This document shows positions 1-5,917 of a stretch of DNA of 9,725 nucleotides, piece by piece. The translations under genes were made by a program, and so were the position numbers. A model generated the notes under the pieces. The model did no database searches. It had not been told where the DNA came from and was given only the letters and a program-made list of their open reading frames with translations. Positions within the stretch are counted from its first letter, which is position 1; each line of letters starts with the position of its first letter. Location: positions 1 through 9,725 of the forward strand of contig JBAXNN010000028.1 in assembly GCA_037133755.1 (NCBI GenBank), given 5' to 3'. The DNA comes from F1-60-MAGs149 sp037133755 (GTDB taxonomy: Bacteria > Actinomycetota > Thermoleophilia > Gaiellales > F1-60-MAGs149).

Positions 1-1
1 G

Positions 2-970
2 GCGCTCGCTGCCCAGACGCTTGGTGTGCCGTGCACCATCTGCATGGCGGTCGACGCGTCGCTCACCAAAGTCGAGTCAACGCGCGGCTACGGCGCACGC
101 ATCGAACTCGAGGGTATCGCCTTCGACGAGGCGATGGCCAACGCGCGCTCGATCGCCGAGCGCGAGGGCTCCGTCTTCATCTCGCCGTTCGACGACGAGG
201 ACATCATCTCCGGCCAGGGGACGGTGGGACTCGAGATCATCGCCACGCTGCCCGACCCGGACCTCGTGGTCGTGCCCTGTGGTGGCGGCGGGCTGATCTC
301 GGGTGTCTCCATCGCCGTCAAGGCGCTGCGGCCCGAGGCGACGATCATCGGCGTCCAGGCCGAAGCCTGCGCGCCGTTTGTCGAATCGCTGGCGACGGGC
401 ACGATTGACGCTGCGACCTCGGCGGGCACGATCGCCGACGGCATCGCCGTCAAGCGTCCGGGCAACATCACGTTCCCGATCGTGCAGGAGCATGTCGACC
501 GGATCGTCACGGTCGACGACGAGGAGATCGCCGCGGCGATGACGCTGCTGAGCGAGCGCCAGAAGCTCGTCGTCGAGGGCGCGGGTGCTGCCGGTGTGGC
601 TGCGCTCATGACGGGTGCGCTTGGTGATGTCGCCGGCAAGCGCGTGGTGATCGTGCTGTCGGGCGGCAACATCGACCTGCTGCTCCTGCAGGGCATCATG
701 CGCCACGGTCTCACGACCGCCGGCCGCTACATGCGCTTCACGACGCGCATGCCCGATCGTCCGGGCTCGCTACGCCAGTTCCTCGACGTGCTTACGGCCG
801 AGCGCGTCAACATCGTCGACATGTTCCACCATCGCGACGGCACCGACCTCGGCGTCAAGGACACCGCGGTCGACATCACGGTCGAGACGAAGGACCAGGC
901 ACACGGCGAGCACGTGCTGGTGAAGATCCGCGAGGCCGGCTATCCGGCCGAGCGCATGCAGCTGTCCTAG
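2..970 (+). CDS. ilvA: Threonine dehydratase (threonine ammonia-lyase), 3' part; 5' end outside the window
   Basis: This is a PLP-dependent enzyme that deaminates threonine to 2-oxobutyrate, the first step toward isoleucine. The reading frame is open from base 2 and enters with ALAAQTLGVPCTI, the segment that normally follows the SGNHAQ motif. About 320 residues are present, and the N-terminal region with the PLP lysine is missing. The PLP-phosphate loop CGGGGL is at bases 278-295, followed by VEGAGA and by SGGNID, whose serine contacts the PLP ring. The last 75 or so residues, from YMRFTTRMPDRPGSL on, form a single ACT-type regulatory domain. This matches the medium-length, one-ACT form (about 400 residues in full) rather than the two-ACT E. 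coli IlvA. Whether it is biosynthetic and isoleucine-sensitive or catabolic cannot be read from the sequence. Its TAG stop shares CTAG with the convergent next gene. Confidence 0.93.
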   Translation, partial: ALAAQTLGVPCTICMAVDASLTKVESTRGYGARIELEGIAFDEAMANARSIAEREGSVFISPFDDEDIISGQGTVGLEIIATLPDPDLVVVPCGGGGLISGVSIAVKALRPEATIIGVQAEACAPFVESLATGTIDAATSAGTIADGIAVKRPGNITFPIVQEHVDRIVTVDDEEIAAAMTLLSERQKLVVEGAGAAGVAALMTGALGDVAGKRVVIVLSGGNIDLLLLQGIMRHGLTTAGRYMRFTTRMPDRPGSLRQFLDVLTAERVNIVDMFHHRDGTDLGVKDTAVDITVETKDQAHGEHVLVKIREAGYPAERMQLS

Positions 971-2289
971 GCGGTCGCGGCGAACTGCGGCGAGCCCATG
1001 CCGCCACCGATCACCGGATGCACGTCGGTGAACCCGCGCGTGGCGAGGATCGACGCGCCGATGCCGGATCGCTGGCTCGATTGGCAGATCACCGCGGTGC
1101 GACGGGTAGGGTCGAGCCCCTCGAGCGACGCCGTGTGCAGCACGGGCAGAGGAATCAGGACGGCGCCGTCGAGCGGTGCGGGAAGCTCGTCGTCGTTGCG
1201 CACATCGATGATCTGCACGTCGTCGCGCTCGGCGAGGAACTCGTCGACCGACAGGGGCGGCAGCTTGGCGTCGAGCGCCAGGTCGCTGGCGGCGATCCAC
1301 CCGCGCTGGACGAAGTGTCCGATCGCGTGCAGCGCTCGGGCGGCGTGCTCGGCCTGCGCCTCGTCGTCGGCGATCAGCGTGGTCGGGACGTCCGGGTCGA
1401 GCAAGAAGCCGGCGCGCGTGCCGAAGCCCGTCTGGTTGACGGGTACGTGGTACGCGCCGGGCACGGTGCCGTGGACGACGTCGGCGGTGGAACGCACATC
1501 GAGCAGCGGCCCGTCGGTCGGCAGCGCATCAAGGCGGTGCGGCATTGCCGGGCGCGCGAGCAGCGGACCGCGATTGGCGTCGACAATGCGCGCCAAGTTC
1601 GGCGGCTTCGCGGCCAGACCCGCGTTGGCGGTGGCGACGAAGACGTCCTCGCCCATCGGCTGCAGCATGTCGTTGAAGCGACGCTCGAAGCCGAGGGTGG
1701 TGGAGGGCTTCGCGCTCATGCCCTTGCCGCACAGCGATCCAGCGACGTGCCCGGGGAAGATCTCCACGCCATCGTCGAGCTTGAGCAGGCGCTCCTGAAT
1801 CGTGTTGTAGAGCACGGCGGCCCCCTCTTGGCCATCGACGGCAAGGTCGGGGCGCGCGACGTCGCCAACGAAGAGGCTGTCGCCGGTGAGGGCCAGCCAG
1901 GGCTCGTCGGAGCGCGTGTGGTCGATCACCTTCAGCGAAGTGTGTTCGGGGCGGTGGCCCGGCGTGTGCATCGCGATGAGCTCGATGTTGCCGACCTTGA
2001 CGCTATCGCCATCGTTGAAGGGGGTGTACGCGTACGCGACGTTCGCGAGGTCGGAGACGTAGACGGGGATGCCGAGCTCGAGCGCGAGCGCGCCGTGGCC
2101 GGAGATGTGGTCGGCGTGCGTGTGCGTCTCGATGATGCCCACCAGCTTGGCGTTGTGGTACTCGAGCGCACGCATGAGCGGACGGGTGTCGAGCGCGGGA
2201 TCGACGATGATCGCCTCGTTGACCTTCTGGCAGCCCACGAGATACGAGGCGCAGCCGAGGTCGGTGTAGATGAGCTGCTCGAAGATCAT
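967..2289 (-). CDS. Metallo-beta-lactamase fold hydrolase fused to two rhodanese domains (persulfide dioxygenase-like)
   Basis: The 440-residue protein has an MBL domain (about 1-240) and two rhodanese domains (about 255-345 and 360-440). Metal-site motifs are HTHADH at 56-61, HTPGH at 108-112, D137 in TGDSLF and H181 in FPGH. This is the pattern of the glyoxalase II/ETHE1 group, whose fused members oxidise or transfer persulfide sulfur. The second rhodanese keeps a catalytic cysteine, C402 in CQSSQRS. The first has aspartate (IADDEA, about 308) at the equivalent place and is probably not catalytic. The ATG start is supported by GGAAAGGG five bases upstream (2295-2302). The likely role is cytoplasmic sulfane-sulfur detoxification; the exact substrate is inferred. 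The gene overlaps ilvA tail to tail with no intergenic space and lies behind icd on the same strand, separated by a hairpin. A plain glyoxalase II role is the alternative, but the rhodanese fusion makes it less likely. Confidence 0.88.
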   Translation of the reverse strand: MIFEQLIYTDLGCASYLVGCQKVNEAIIVDPALDTRPLMRALEYHNAKLVGIIETHTHADHISGHGALALELGIPVYVSDLANVAYAYTPFNDGDSVKVGNIELIAMHTPGHRPEHTSLKVIDHTRSDEPWLALTGDSLFVGDVARPDLAVDGQEGAAVLYNTIQERLLKLDDGVEIFPGHVAGSLCGKGMSAKPSTTLGFERRFNDMLQPMGEDVFVATANAGLAAKPPNLARIVDANRGPLLARPAMPHRLDALPTDGPLLDVRSTADVVHGTVPGAYHVPVNQTGFGTRAGFLLDPDVPTTLIADDEAQAEHAARALHAIGHFVQRGWIAASDLALDAKLPPLSVDEFLAERDDVQIIDVRNDDELPAPLDGAVLIPLPVLHTASLEGLDPTRRTAVICQSSQRSGIGASILATRGFTDVHPVIGGGMGSPQFAATA

Positions 2290-2312
2290 GCTGACCCTTT
2301 CCGGATAACCGG

Positions 2313-2318
2313 AGTGTA
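2313..2318 (-). promoter_or_regulatory. Candidate -10 box (TACACT) for the MBL-rhodanese gene
   Basis: On the minus strand TACACT fits the TANNNT -10 pattern. It lies just past the icd terminator hairpin and would place transcription start near 2306, giving a leader of about 17 bases that contains the GGAAAGGG ribosome site. No convincing -35 is visible. A small hairpin (TCCGG, loop TTAT, CCGGA; 2300-2313) overlaps the 5' end of that leader. Confidence 0.3.
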
Positions 2319-2321
2319 CGC

Positions 2322-2347
2322 CGGGGGCGGGTCGTAACCCGCCCCCG
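2322..2347 (-). terminator. GC-rich hairpin after the isocitrate dehydrogenase gene
   Basis: An 11-bp perfect inverted repeat (CGGGGGCGGGT at 2322-2332, ACCCGCCCCCG at 2337-2347) closes a CGTA loop and begins 5 bases past the icd stop codon. There is no T-run after it, which is usual for high-GC actinobacterial terminators. It separates icd from the MBL-rhodanese gene, so the two are probably not a simple operon. Confidence 0.7.
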
Positions 2348-2352
2348 CGGTA

Positions 2353-3792
2353 CTACTTCTCGCCCTGGGCGCGCGAGAACGACGGCTCGCCGTCGAACAT
2401 GCGCAGCTTCTCGACGTGCACCCAGTTGAAGCGCCCGCCGAAGTTGCCGAGCAGCTCCAGGATCTCCTCGCTGGTGATCACGCTGCCGCGCGTGATGAAG
2501 CGCGCGCGCATGACGTCGGTCGGGTCCAGCTCGGCGCTGGTCTTGGGCCACACCTGCGTGCCGCGACACTCGACCATCTTCAGCTCGAGCTTGGTGCCTT
2601 CCGCGATCTGCTGGGCGGCGAGGCCCACGACCGCGGGCTCCTCTTCCGTCTGGAAGAAGACGTCGACGCCGATCAGCTCGATCGACTCGGGAATGATGAA
2701 CGCGGCCTCCTTGCGGGGCACGGGCATCTTCACCTGCTTGACGTCGCGCGCCTGCCACTCCTCGACCTTGTTGCCGAGGTTGCCGATGATGGCCTCGGTG
2801 TACGCGGTCGTGCCGACGGAGCCCTCGTCGCCCATCACGTCGCGCGTGCGGATGCCCTGGGCGAGCGTGGCCATGACGGCGTTCTCGATCGTCGAGGCGG
2901 CCTCGAGCTGGCCGATGTGGCGGAGCATCAGGACGGCGGAGAGGATCATCGCGGTCGGGTTGATCGTGTCCTGGCCGGCGTACTTCGGCGCGGAGCCGTG
3001 CACGGCCTCGAAGATCGCGACGTCGGTGCCGAGGTTCGCGGACGGCGCGAAGCCGAGGCCGCCGACCAGGGCGGACGTGAGGTCCGACAGGATGTCGCCG
3101 TTCATGTTCGTGGTGATGATCATCTCGAACTGCTCCGGCCGCTTGACCAACTGGTGGGCGCAGTTGTCGACGATCACGTGCCAGGAGTCGATCTCGGGAT
3201 GCTCGGGGGCGATGTCCTCGAAGGTGCGCTTGAGCATGCCCTCGGTCATCTTCATGATGTTTGCCTTGGTGGCGCAGGCGACGTTCGTGCGGTGCTCGGC
3301 CTCGGCGAGGGCGTAGGCGAGCTTGACGATCTTCTCGCAGCCCTTGCGGGAGATCAGCTTGAGCGTCTGGGCGACGTCGGGCGTCTCCATGTGCTCGATG
3401 CCGGCGTAGAGGTCCTCGACGTTCTCGCGCACGACGACCAGGTCGATGCCGCGGCCCGAGTACGGAGTGGGCACGCCGGGCATCTCGCGGACAGGGCGGA
3501 TGTTCGCGTAGGTCTCGAACAGCTTGCGCAGCGTCACGTTCGCGCTCTTCTCGCCGAAGCCGACGGGAGTCGCGAGCGGCCCCTTGAGGACGACGCGCGT
3601 CTTCTCGATCGACTCGATGGTGTCCTTGGGCACACCGGTGGCGTCGCCCTTCTTGAAGACCTCGGCGCCTGCCTCGTGCTCGAGCCAATCGATCTTGACG
3701 CCGGCGGCGTCGACGATCTTGCGCGCGGATTCCGCGACCTCGGGCCCAACGCCGTCGCCGGCGATGAGCGTGACCGCTGTGCTGGTGCTCAC
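2353..3792 (-). CDS. icd: NADP-type isocitrate dehydrogenase with C-terminal extension (Thermus type)
   Basis: This TCA-cycle enzyme oxidatively decarboxylates isocitrate to 2-oxoglutarate. The 479-residue protein has the beta-decarboxylating dehydrogenase core (about 1-335): AGDGVGPEV at 11-19, the substrate loop S83-N85-R89 with R99 and R102, R122 and Y129 in VVRENVEDLYAG, K176, and metal aspartates D209, D233 and D237. The cofactor loop HGSAPKYAGQD (265-275) carries Lys-Tyr at the positions that favour NADP; NAD enzymes typically have Asp-Ile. Residues about 340-479 form an extra C-terminal domain like that of the long Thermus thermophilus enzyme (about 500 residues) and absent from the 416-residue E. 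coli one. S83 matches E. coli Ser113, the phosphorylation site, but no kinase is nearby. The GTG start has AAGGGG about 8 bases upstream. The gene is divergent from the cation exporter across 97 bases. Confidence 0.93.
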   Translation of the reverse strand: MSTSTAVTLIAGDGVGPEVAESARKIVDAAGVKIDWLEHEAGAEVFKKGDATGVPKDTIESIEKTRVVLKGPLATPVGFGEKSANVTLRKLFETYANIRPVREMPGVPTPYSGRGIDLVVVRENVEDLYAGIEHMETPDVAQTLKLISRKGCEKIVKLAYALAEAEHRTNVACATKANIMKMTEGMLKRTFEDIAPEHPEIDSWHVIVDNCAHQLVKRPEQFEMIITTNMNGDILSDLTSALVGGLGFAPSANLGTDVAIFEAVHGSAPKYAGQDTINPTAMILSAVLMLRHIGQLEAASTIENAVMATLAQGIRTRDVMGDEGSVGTTAYTEAIIGNLGNKVEEWQARDVKQVKMPVPRKEAAFIIPESIELIGVDVFFQTEEEPAVVGLAAQQIAEGTKLELKMVECRGTQVWPKTSAELDPTDVMRARFITRGSVITSEEILELLGNFGGRFNWVHVEKLRMFDGEPSFSRAQGEK

Positions 3793-3805
3793 CCTAAGTT
3801 CCCCT

Positions 3806-3819
3806 TCGAACGCGTTCGA
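3806..3819. promoter_or_regulatory. Perfect 14-bp palindrome, candidate operator in the icd / cation-exporter divergent region
   Basis: TCGAACGCGTTCGA is a perfect palindrome between the two divergent genes. It lies between the icd ribosome site and the best icd -10 candidate, so it would cover about +1 to +14 of an icd transcript, a typical repressor position. It is about 60 bases upstream of the exporter -10. The half site TCGAAC is that of the actinobacterial LexA box, but the spacer is 2 bases instead of 4, so LexA is not assigned. Confidence 0.4.
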
Positions 3820-3825
3820 GCCTGC

Positions 3826-3831
3826 AGCATA
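3826..3831 (-). promoter_or_regulatory. Candidate -10 box (TATGCT) for icd
   Basis: TATGCT on the minus strand matches TANNNT and would start transcription near 3819, leaving a leader of about 27 bases with the AAGGGG ribosome site. The -35 region is not recognisable. It is the best A/T-rich match in the 97-base gap on this strand. Confidence 0.35.
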
Positions 3832-3877
3832 CGAGAGATTGAGGAAAAACGTACGGAGACCAGAGGTACCAAGCCGA

Positions 3878-3883
3878 TACGAT
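3878..3883 (+). promoter_or_regulatory. Candidate -10 box (TACGAT) for a leaderless exporter transcript
   Basis: TACGAT fits TANNNT and ends 6 bases before the GTG at 3890, so transcription would begin at or next to the start codon. No Shine-Dalgarno sequence precedes that GTG, which fits a leaderless mRNA, a common arrangement in actinobacteria. The -35 region is weak. Confidence 0.4.
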
Positions 3884-3889
3884 CCGGCC

Positions 3890-4846
3890 GTGGCGCATCA
3901 CCACGGGCATTCGCACGACCACCACGGCCACGGCCATCACGGGCAGTCGCACGGCGCCACCATGGGCCGCGCGCTCTGGATTTCGCTGGTTCTGACGGCG
4001 CTGCTCGGGATCGTGCAGATCGGTGGTGGTCTCGCCTTCGATTCGTTGGCGCTGATCACCGATGCGGTCCACAACCTGTCGGATGGCGTCGCCGTCCTTC
4101 TCGCGGTCGGTGCCGCCTGGCTGGCGGGTTTGCCGCCGCGCGGGACGCGGACGTTTGGCTACCGGCGCGCTGAGGTGCTTGCCGCGGTCGTCAACGCGGT
4201 CTTCCTGATTGTCCTCTCGGTCGGTATCGGCATCGAGTCGATCTCGCGTCTCTTGCACCCGCGCGCCGTCGAGGGTGGGGGCGTGGTGATCATCAGTGCG
4301 GTCGCGATCATCCTCAATCTGATCCCCGTGGTCCTGCTGCTCCGCGCCGGTGCGCGTGACAACCTCAATGCGAACGCCACGATGCTGCACTTCGCGGGCG
4401 ATGTGCTGGCCTCGCTGGCGGCGCTCGTCGCGGGCGTGATCATCGCGCTGACCGGCTGGGTGCAGGCCGACGCGATCGCGAGCCTCGTCGTCGTCGCGTT
4501 GATCGTCGTCGCCTCGCTGCGCATTCTGCGGAGTGCCGTGCGCGTGCTGCTCGAGGAGGCGCCGCCGGGTGTTGATCCCGATGCCATCGGCCAGCGCATC
4601 GCCGCCGTGCCGGGCGTCTGCGACGTGCACGACCTGCACGTCTGGCAGATCACCGACGGCTTTCCCGCGCTGTCGGCGCATGTCGTCATCGATCCCGGCG
4701 TCGATGGGCACCACGCGCTGCACGACGTGCAGAAGGCGCTTGCGTCGTGCTGCGATATCGAGCACACCACGATCCAGATCGATGTCGACCATTCGCGCGG
4801 CCTCACGATCCAGTCGCGTCTCGCCCAGCCGCAGGAGGCTCCATGA
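3890..4846 (+). CDS. Cation diffusion facilitator, zinc-type CzcD/ZitB family exporter
   Basis: This is an inner-membrane proton-coupled exporter of divalent metal, probably Zn2+, and 318 residues long. The N-terminus is His-rich (nine His within residues 3-17), a usual cytoplasmic metal-binding tail. Six membrane segments fall at about 27-48, 52-80, 95-118, 130-152, 165-190 and 194-212. The transport site is two HxxxD pairs, H61/D65 in TM2 (DAVHNLSD) and H167/D171 in TM5 (LHFAGD), which points to zinc rather than manganese. The cytoplasmic C-terminal domain (about 215-300) has VHDLHVW (246-252), AHVVID and EHTTIQID. I chose the GTG at 3890 because it keeps the whole His tail and follows a TANNNT box by 6 bases; ATG 3962 would remove the tail. 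Its stop overlaps the next start (ATGA), so export is co-translated with a sulfurtransferase. Cadmium or cobalt are alternative or additional substrates. Confidence 0.9.
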   Translation: MAHHHGHSHDHHGHGHHGQSHGATMGRALWISLVLTALLGIVQIGGGLAFDSLALITDAVHNLSDGVAVLLAVGAAWLAGLPPRGTRTFGYRRAEVLAAVVNAVFLIVLSVGIGIESISRLLHPRAVEGGGVVIISAVAIILNLIPVVLLLRAGARDNLNANATMLHFAGDVLASLAALVAGVIIALTGWVQADAIASLVVVALIVVASLRILRSAVRVLLEEAPPGVDPDAIGQRIAAVPGVCDVHDLHVWQITDGFPALSAHVVIDPGVDGHHALHDVQKALASCCDIEHTTIQIDVDHSRGLTIQSRLAQPQEAP

Positions 4847-5628
4847 GCAGTCCGCTGATCGACGTCACCGAGCTCCGCGACCTCCACGCGTTCCAGACGG
4901 TGCAGATCGTCGATTGCCGCTTTCGCCTTGGCCAGCACGGTGCAGGGCTCGAGCTCTATCGCGAGGGGCACATCCCGGGCGCGCTGTACCTCGATCTCGA
5001 CGACGACCTGAGCGGCCCAACGCGTGACGACCGGCTCGGTGGTCGCCATCCGCTGCCCGAGCGCGCGGCGTTTGCGGCGTCGCTCGTGGAGGCGGGGCTG
5101 CAGGCAGGTACGCCGATCGCGCTGTACGACGACGGCACTGGCGGTGCGGCGCGCGCCTGGTGGCTGCTGCGCCATCACGGCACCGAGAGCCGCGTGCTGC
5201 GCGGTGGGCTCGAGACGTGGACGGAGCCGCTGGTCGCGGGCGACCCGCCGCGGGGTGGCGGCGACATCGCCCTAGGCCCCGAGCGTCCCGACGACCTTGT
5301 CTTCGCCGAAGACGTGCAGGCGGCGATCGCCGCGGGCCGCGTGGTCCTCGACGCCCGTGCGCCCGAGCGCTATCGCGGCGAGGTCGAGCCGATGGATCCG
5401 GTCGCCGGCCACATCCGTGGCGCCCTCAACGCGCCGTTCAACGCCCCGGAGATCCCGCTCGACGAGATCCGCGCCGCCCCCGACGCCCCGATCGCGTACT
5501 GCGGCTCGGGCGTCACCGCCGCCGCCTTGATCCTCCGCCTCGCCGACGAGGGCCGCGACGACGTGCAGCTCTACGCGGGCTCGTGGAGTGACTGGTGCGC
5601 GCGCGGCCTTGCCGAACCGGCGCTCTAG
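4843..5628 (+). CDS. Two-domain sulfurtransferase (thiosulfate / 3-mercaptopyruvate type)
   Basis: This 261-residue tandem rhodanese is the usual length for the SseA/TST family, which moves sulfane sulfur from 3-mercaptopyruvate or thiosulfate to a thiophilic acceptor. The N-terminal rhodanese domain (about 5-130) is the structural, inactive one, with YDDGTGGAA where the active loop would be. The C-terminal domain (about 150-258) carries C220 in the loop CGSGVTA. That loop is the 3-mercaptopyruvate sulfurtransferase signature; thiosulfate enzymes usually have CRKGVTA. There is no signal peptide, so it is cytoplasmic. The ATG at 4843 has AGGAGG at 4833-4838, four bases upstream, and overlaps the exporter stop by ATGA, so the two are translationally coupled. 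The pairing with a zinc exporter is unexplained. The substrate choice is inferred from the loop only. Confidence 0.9.
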   Translation: MSSPLIDVTELRDLHAFQTVQIVDCRFRLGQHGAGLELYREGHIPGALYLDLDDDLSGPTRDDRLGGRHPLPERAAFAASLVEAGLQAGTPIALYDDGTGGAARAWWLLRHHGTESRVLRGGLETWTEPLVAGDPPRGGGDIALGPERPDDLVFAEDVQAAIAAGRVVLDARAPERYRGEVEPMDPVAGHIRGALNAPFNAPEIPLDEIRAAPDAPIAYCGSGVTAAALILRLADEGRDDVQLYAGSWSDWCARGLAEPAL

Positions 5629-5629
5629 A

Positions 5630-5663
5630 GAGGACATGACAACCGCGCGGTTGTCATGTCCTC
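5630..5663. terminator. Perfect 34-bp palindrome directly after the sulfurtransferase gene
   Basis: Two 17-base arms (5630-5646 and 5647-5663; left arm GAGGACATGACAACCGC) are exactly complementary with no spacer, starting 2 bases after the TAG stop. As RNA it makes a stem of about 15 bp with a GCGC turn. No T-run follows. Position and strength favour a terminator, and because it is symmetric it would act on both strands of this convergent gap. A protein-binding palindrome is the alternative. Confidence 0.65.
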
Positions 5664-5668
5664 CCTGT

Positions 5669-5736
5669 GACGACGCGAAGGCCTTGAGGTGGCTCGGTCC
5701 GAAAGGACCGATTCACCTCAAGGTCATCGCGTCGTC
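5669..5736 (+). repeat. 68-nt GAAA-loop hairpin, copy A of an intergenic palindromic repeat
   Basis: Arms of 32 bases (5669-5700 and 5705-5736) pair around a GAAA tetraloop closed by C-G. Irregularities are an internal G-T/C-T step (5692-5693 with 5712-5713), one A-A mismatch (5679/5726) and a G-T wobble (5681/5724). Copy B (5791-5858) is the same element inverted, 58 of 68 bases identical. Copy A lies 41 bases past the stop of the plus-strand gene, with the GNRA loop and wobbles in the RNA sense. It does not overlap a credible gene. It resembles REP-type elements, a 3'-UTR structure or a structured terminator; no family was identified. Confidence 0.85.
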
Positions 5737-5790
5737 TGGTTCCATGATCCTGGCGCAGAAACGACGCTTCTGATGAGGTTGATCCACAGA

Positions 5791-5858
5791 GGCGACGGGA
5801 TCACCTCGAGGTGAATCGGTCGTTTCCGACCGAGCCACCTCGAGGTGTTCCCGTCGTC
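5791..5858 (-). repeat. 68-nt GAAA-loop hairpin, copy B of the same repeat, inverted
   Basis: Arms 5791-5822 and 5827-5858 pair around TTTC on the plus strand, which is GAAA on the minus strand. Relative to copy A, ten bases differ. Eight of them form four exact pair swaps (repeat positions 8/61, 12/57, 17/52, 32/37), one turns a G-T wobble into A-T (13/56), and only one (67) breaks a pair. The internal G-T/C-T step and the A-A mismatch are retained. It lies 60 bases past the stop of the minus-strand glycosylase gene, in the RNA sense of that gene, mirroring copy A. The 54-base spacer between the copies (5737-5790) holds nothing recognisable apart from a small CAGAA/TTCTG stem. Confidence 0.85.
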
Positions 5859-5873
5859 AGCCCCGATGCCGAA

Positions 5874-5895
5874 GCGGGCTGAAGTCCACGCCCGC
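5874..5895 (-). terminator. Weak hairpin after the glycosylase gene
   Basis: GCGGGC (5874-5879) and GCCCGC (5890-5895) pair around a 10-base loop, 23 bases past the stop of the minus-strand gene. A competing stem CAGCCC/GGGCTG (5858-5863 with 5876-5881) uses overlapping bases. It could contribute to termination, but such stems are common at this GC content. Confidence 0.3.
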
Positions 5896-5917
5896 CTACC
5901 GGGACGTAGCCTCGCCC

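Noticed and set aside
3806..3819. LexA (SOS) box upstream of icd
   Set aside because: The half sites match TCGAAC/GTTCGA but the spacer is 2 bases and not the 4 that the actinobacterial LexA box needs, and icd is not an expected SOS gene.
3524..3889. N-terminal extension of the cation exporter to an upstream ATG
   Set aside because: It would run back through the promoter region into the antisense of icd and has no family-like sequence. The His-rich tail starting at GTG 3890 is the normal N-terminus.
2416..4173. Long plus-strand open frame (585 codons) opposite icd
   Set aside because: It is the antisense shadow of icd in GC-rich DNA. Its peptide is low-complexity and Ala/Arg/Asp/Gly-rich, and it runs across the divergent promoter into the exporter gene.
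5636..5773. A 45-codon plus-strand reading frame through hairpin A, whose peptide (DDAKALRWLGPKGPIHLKVI) resembles the minus-strand reading of hairpin B (DDGNTSRWLGRKRPIHLEVI)
   Set aside because: The resemblance follows from the DNA repeat. Of ten differences between the copies only one is synonymous in this frame, and most change the amino acid, while nearly all keep the hairpin pairing. Selection is on structure, not on a peptide. No ribosome site is seen.
5669..5858. MITE or insertion-sequence remnant with 68-bp terminal inverted repeats
   Set aside because: No target-site duplication is visible at the flanks (CTCCCTGT versus AGCCCCGA) and there is no transposase remnant in the 54-base spacer. 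Each arm is itself a hairpin, which fits a REP/BIME-like or RNA element better. It is not excluded by sequence alone.
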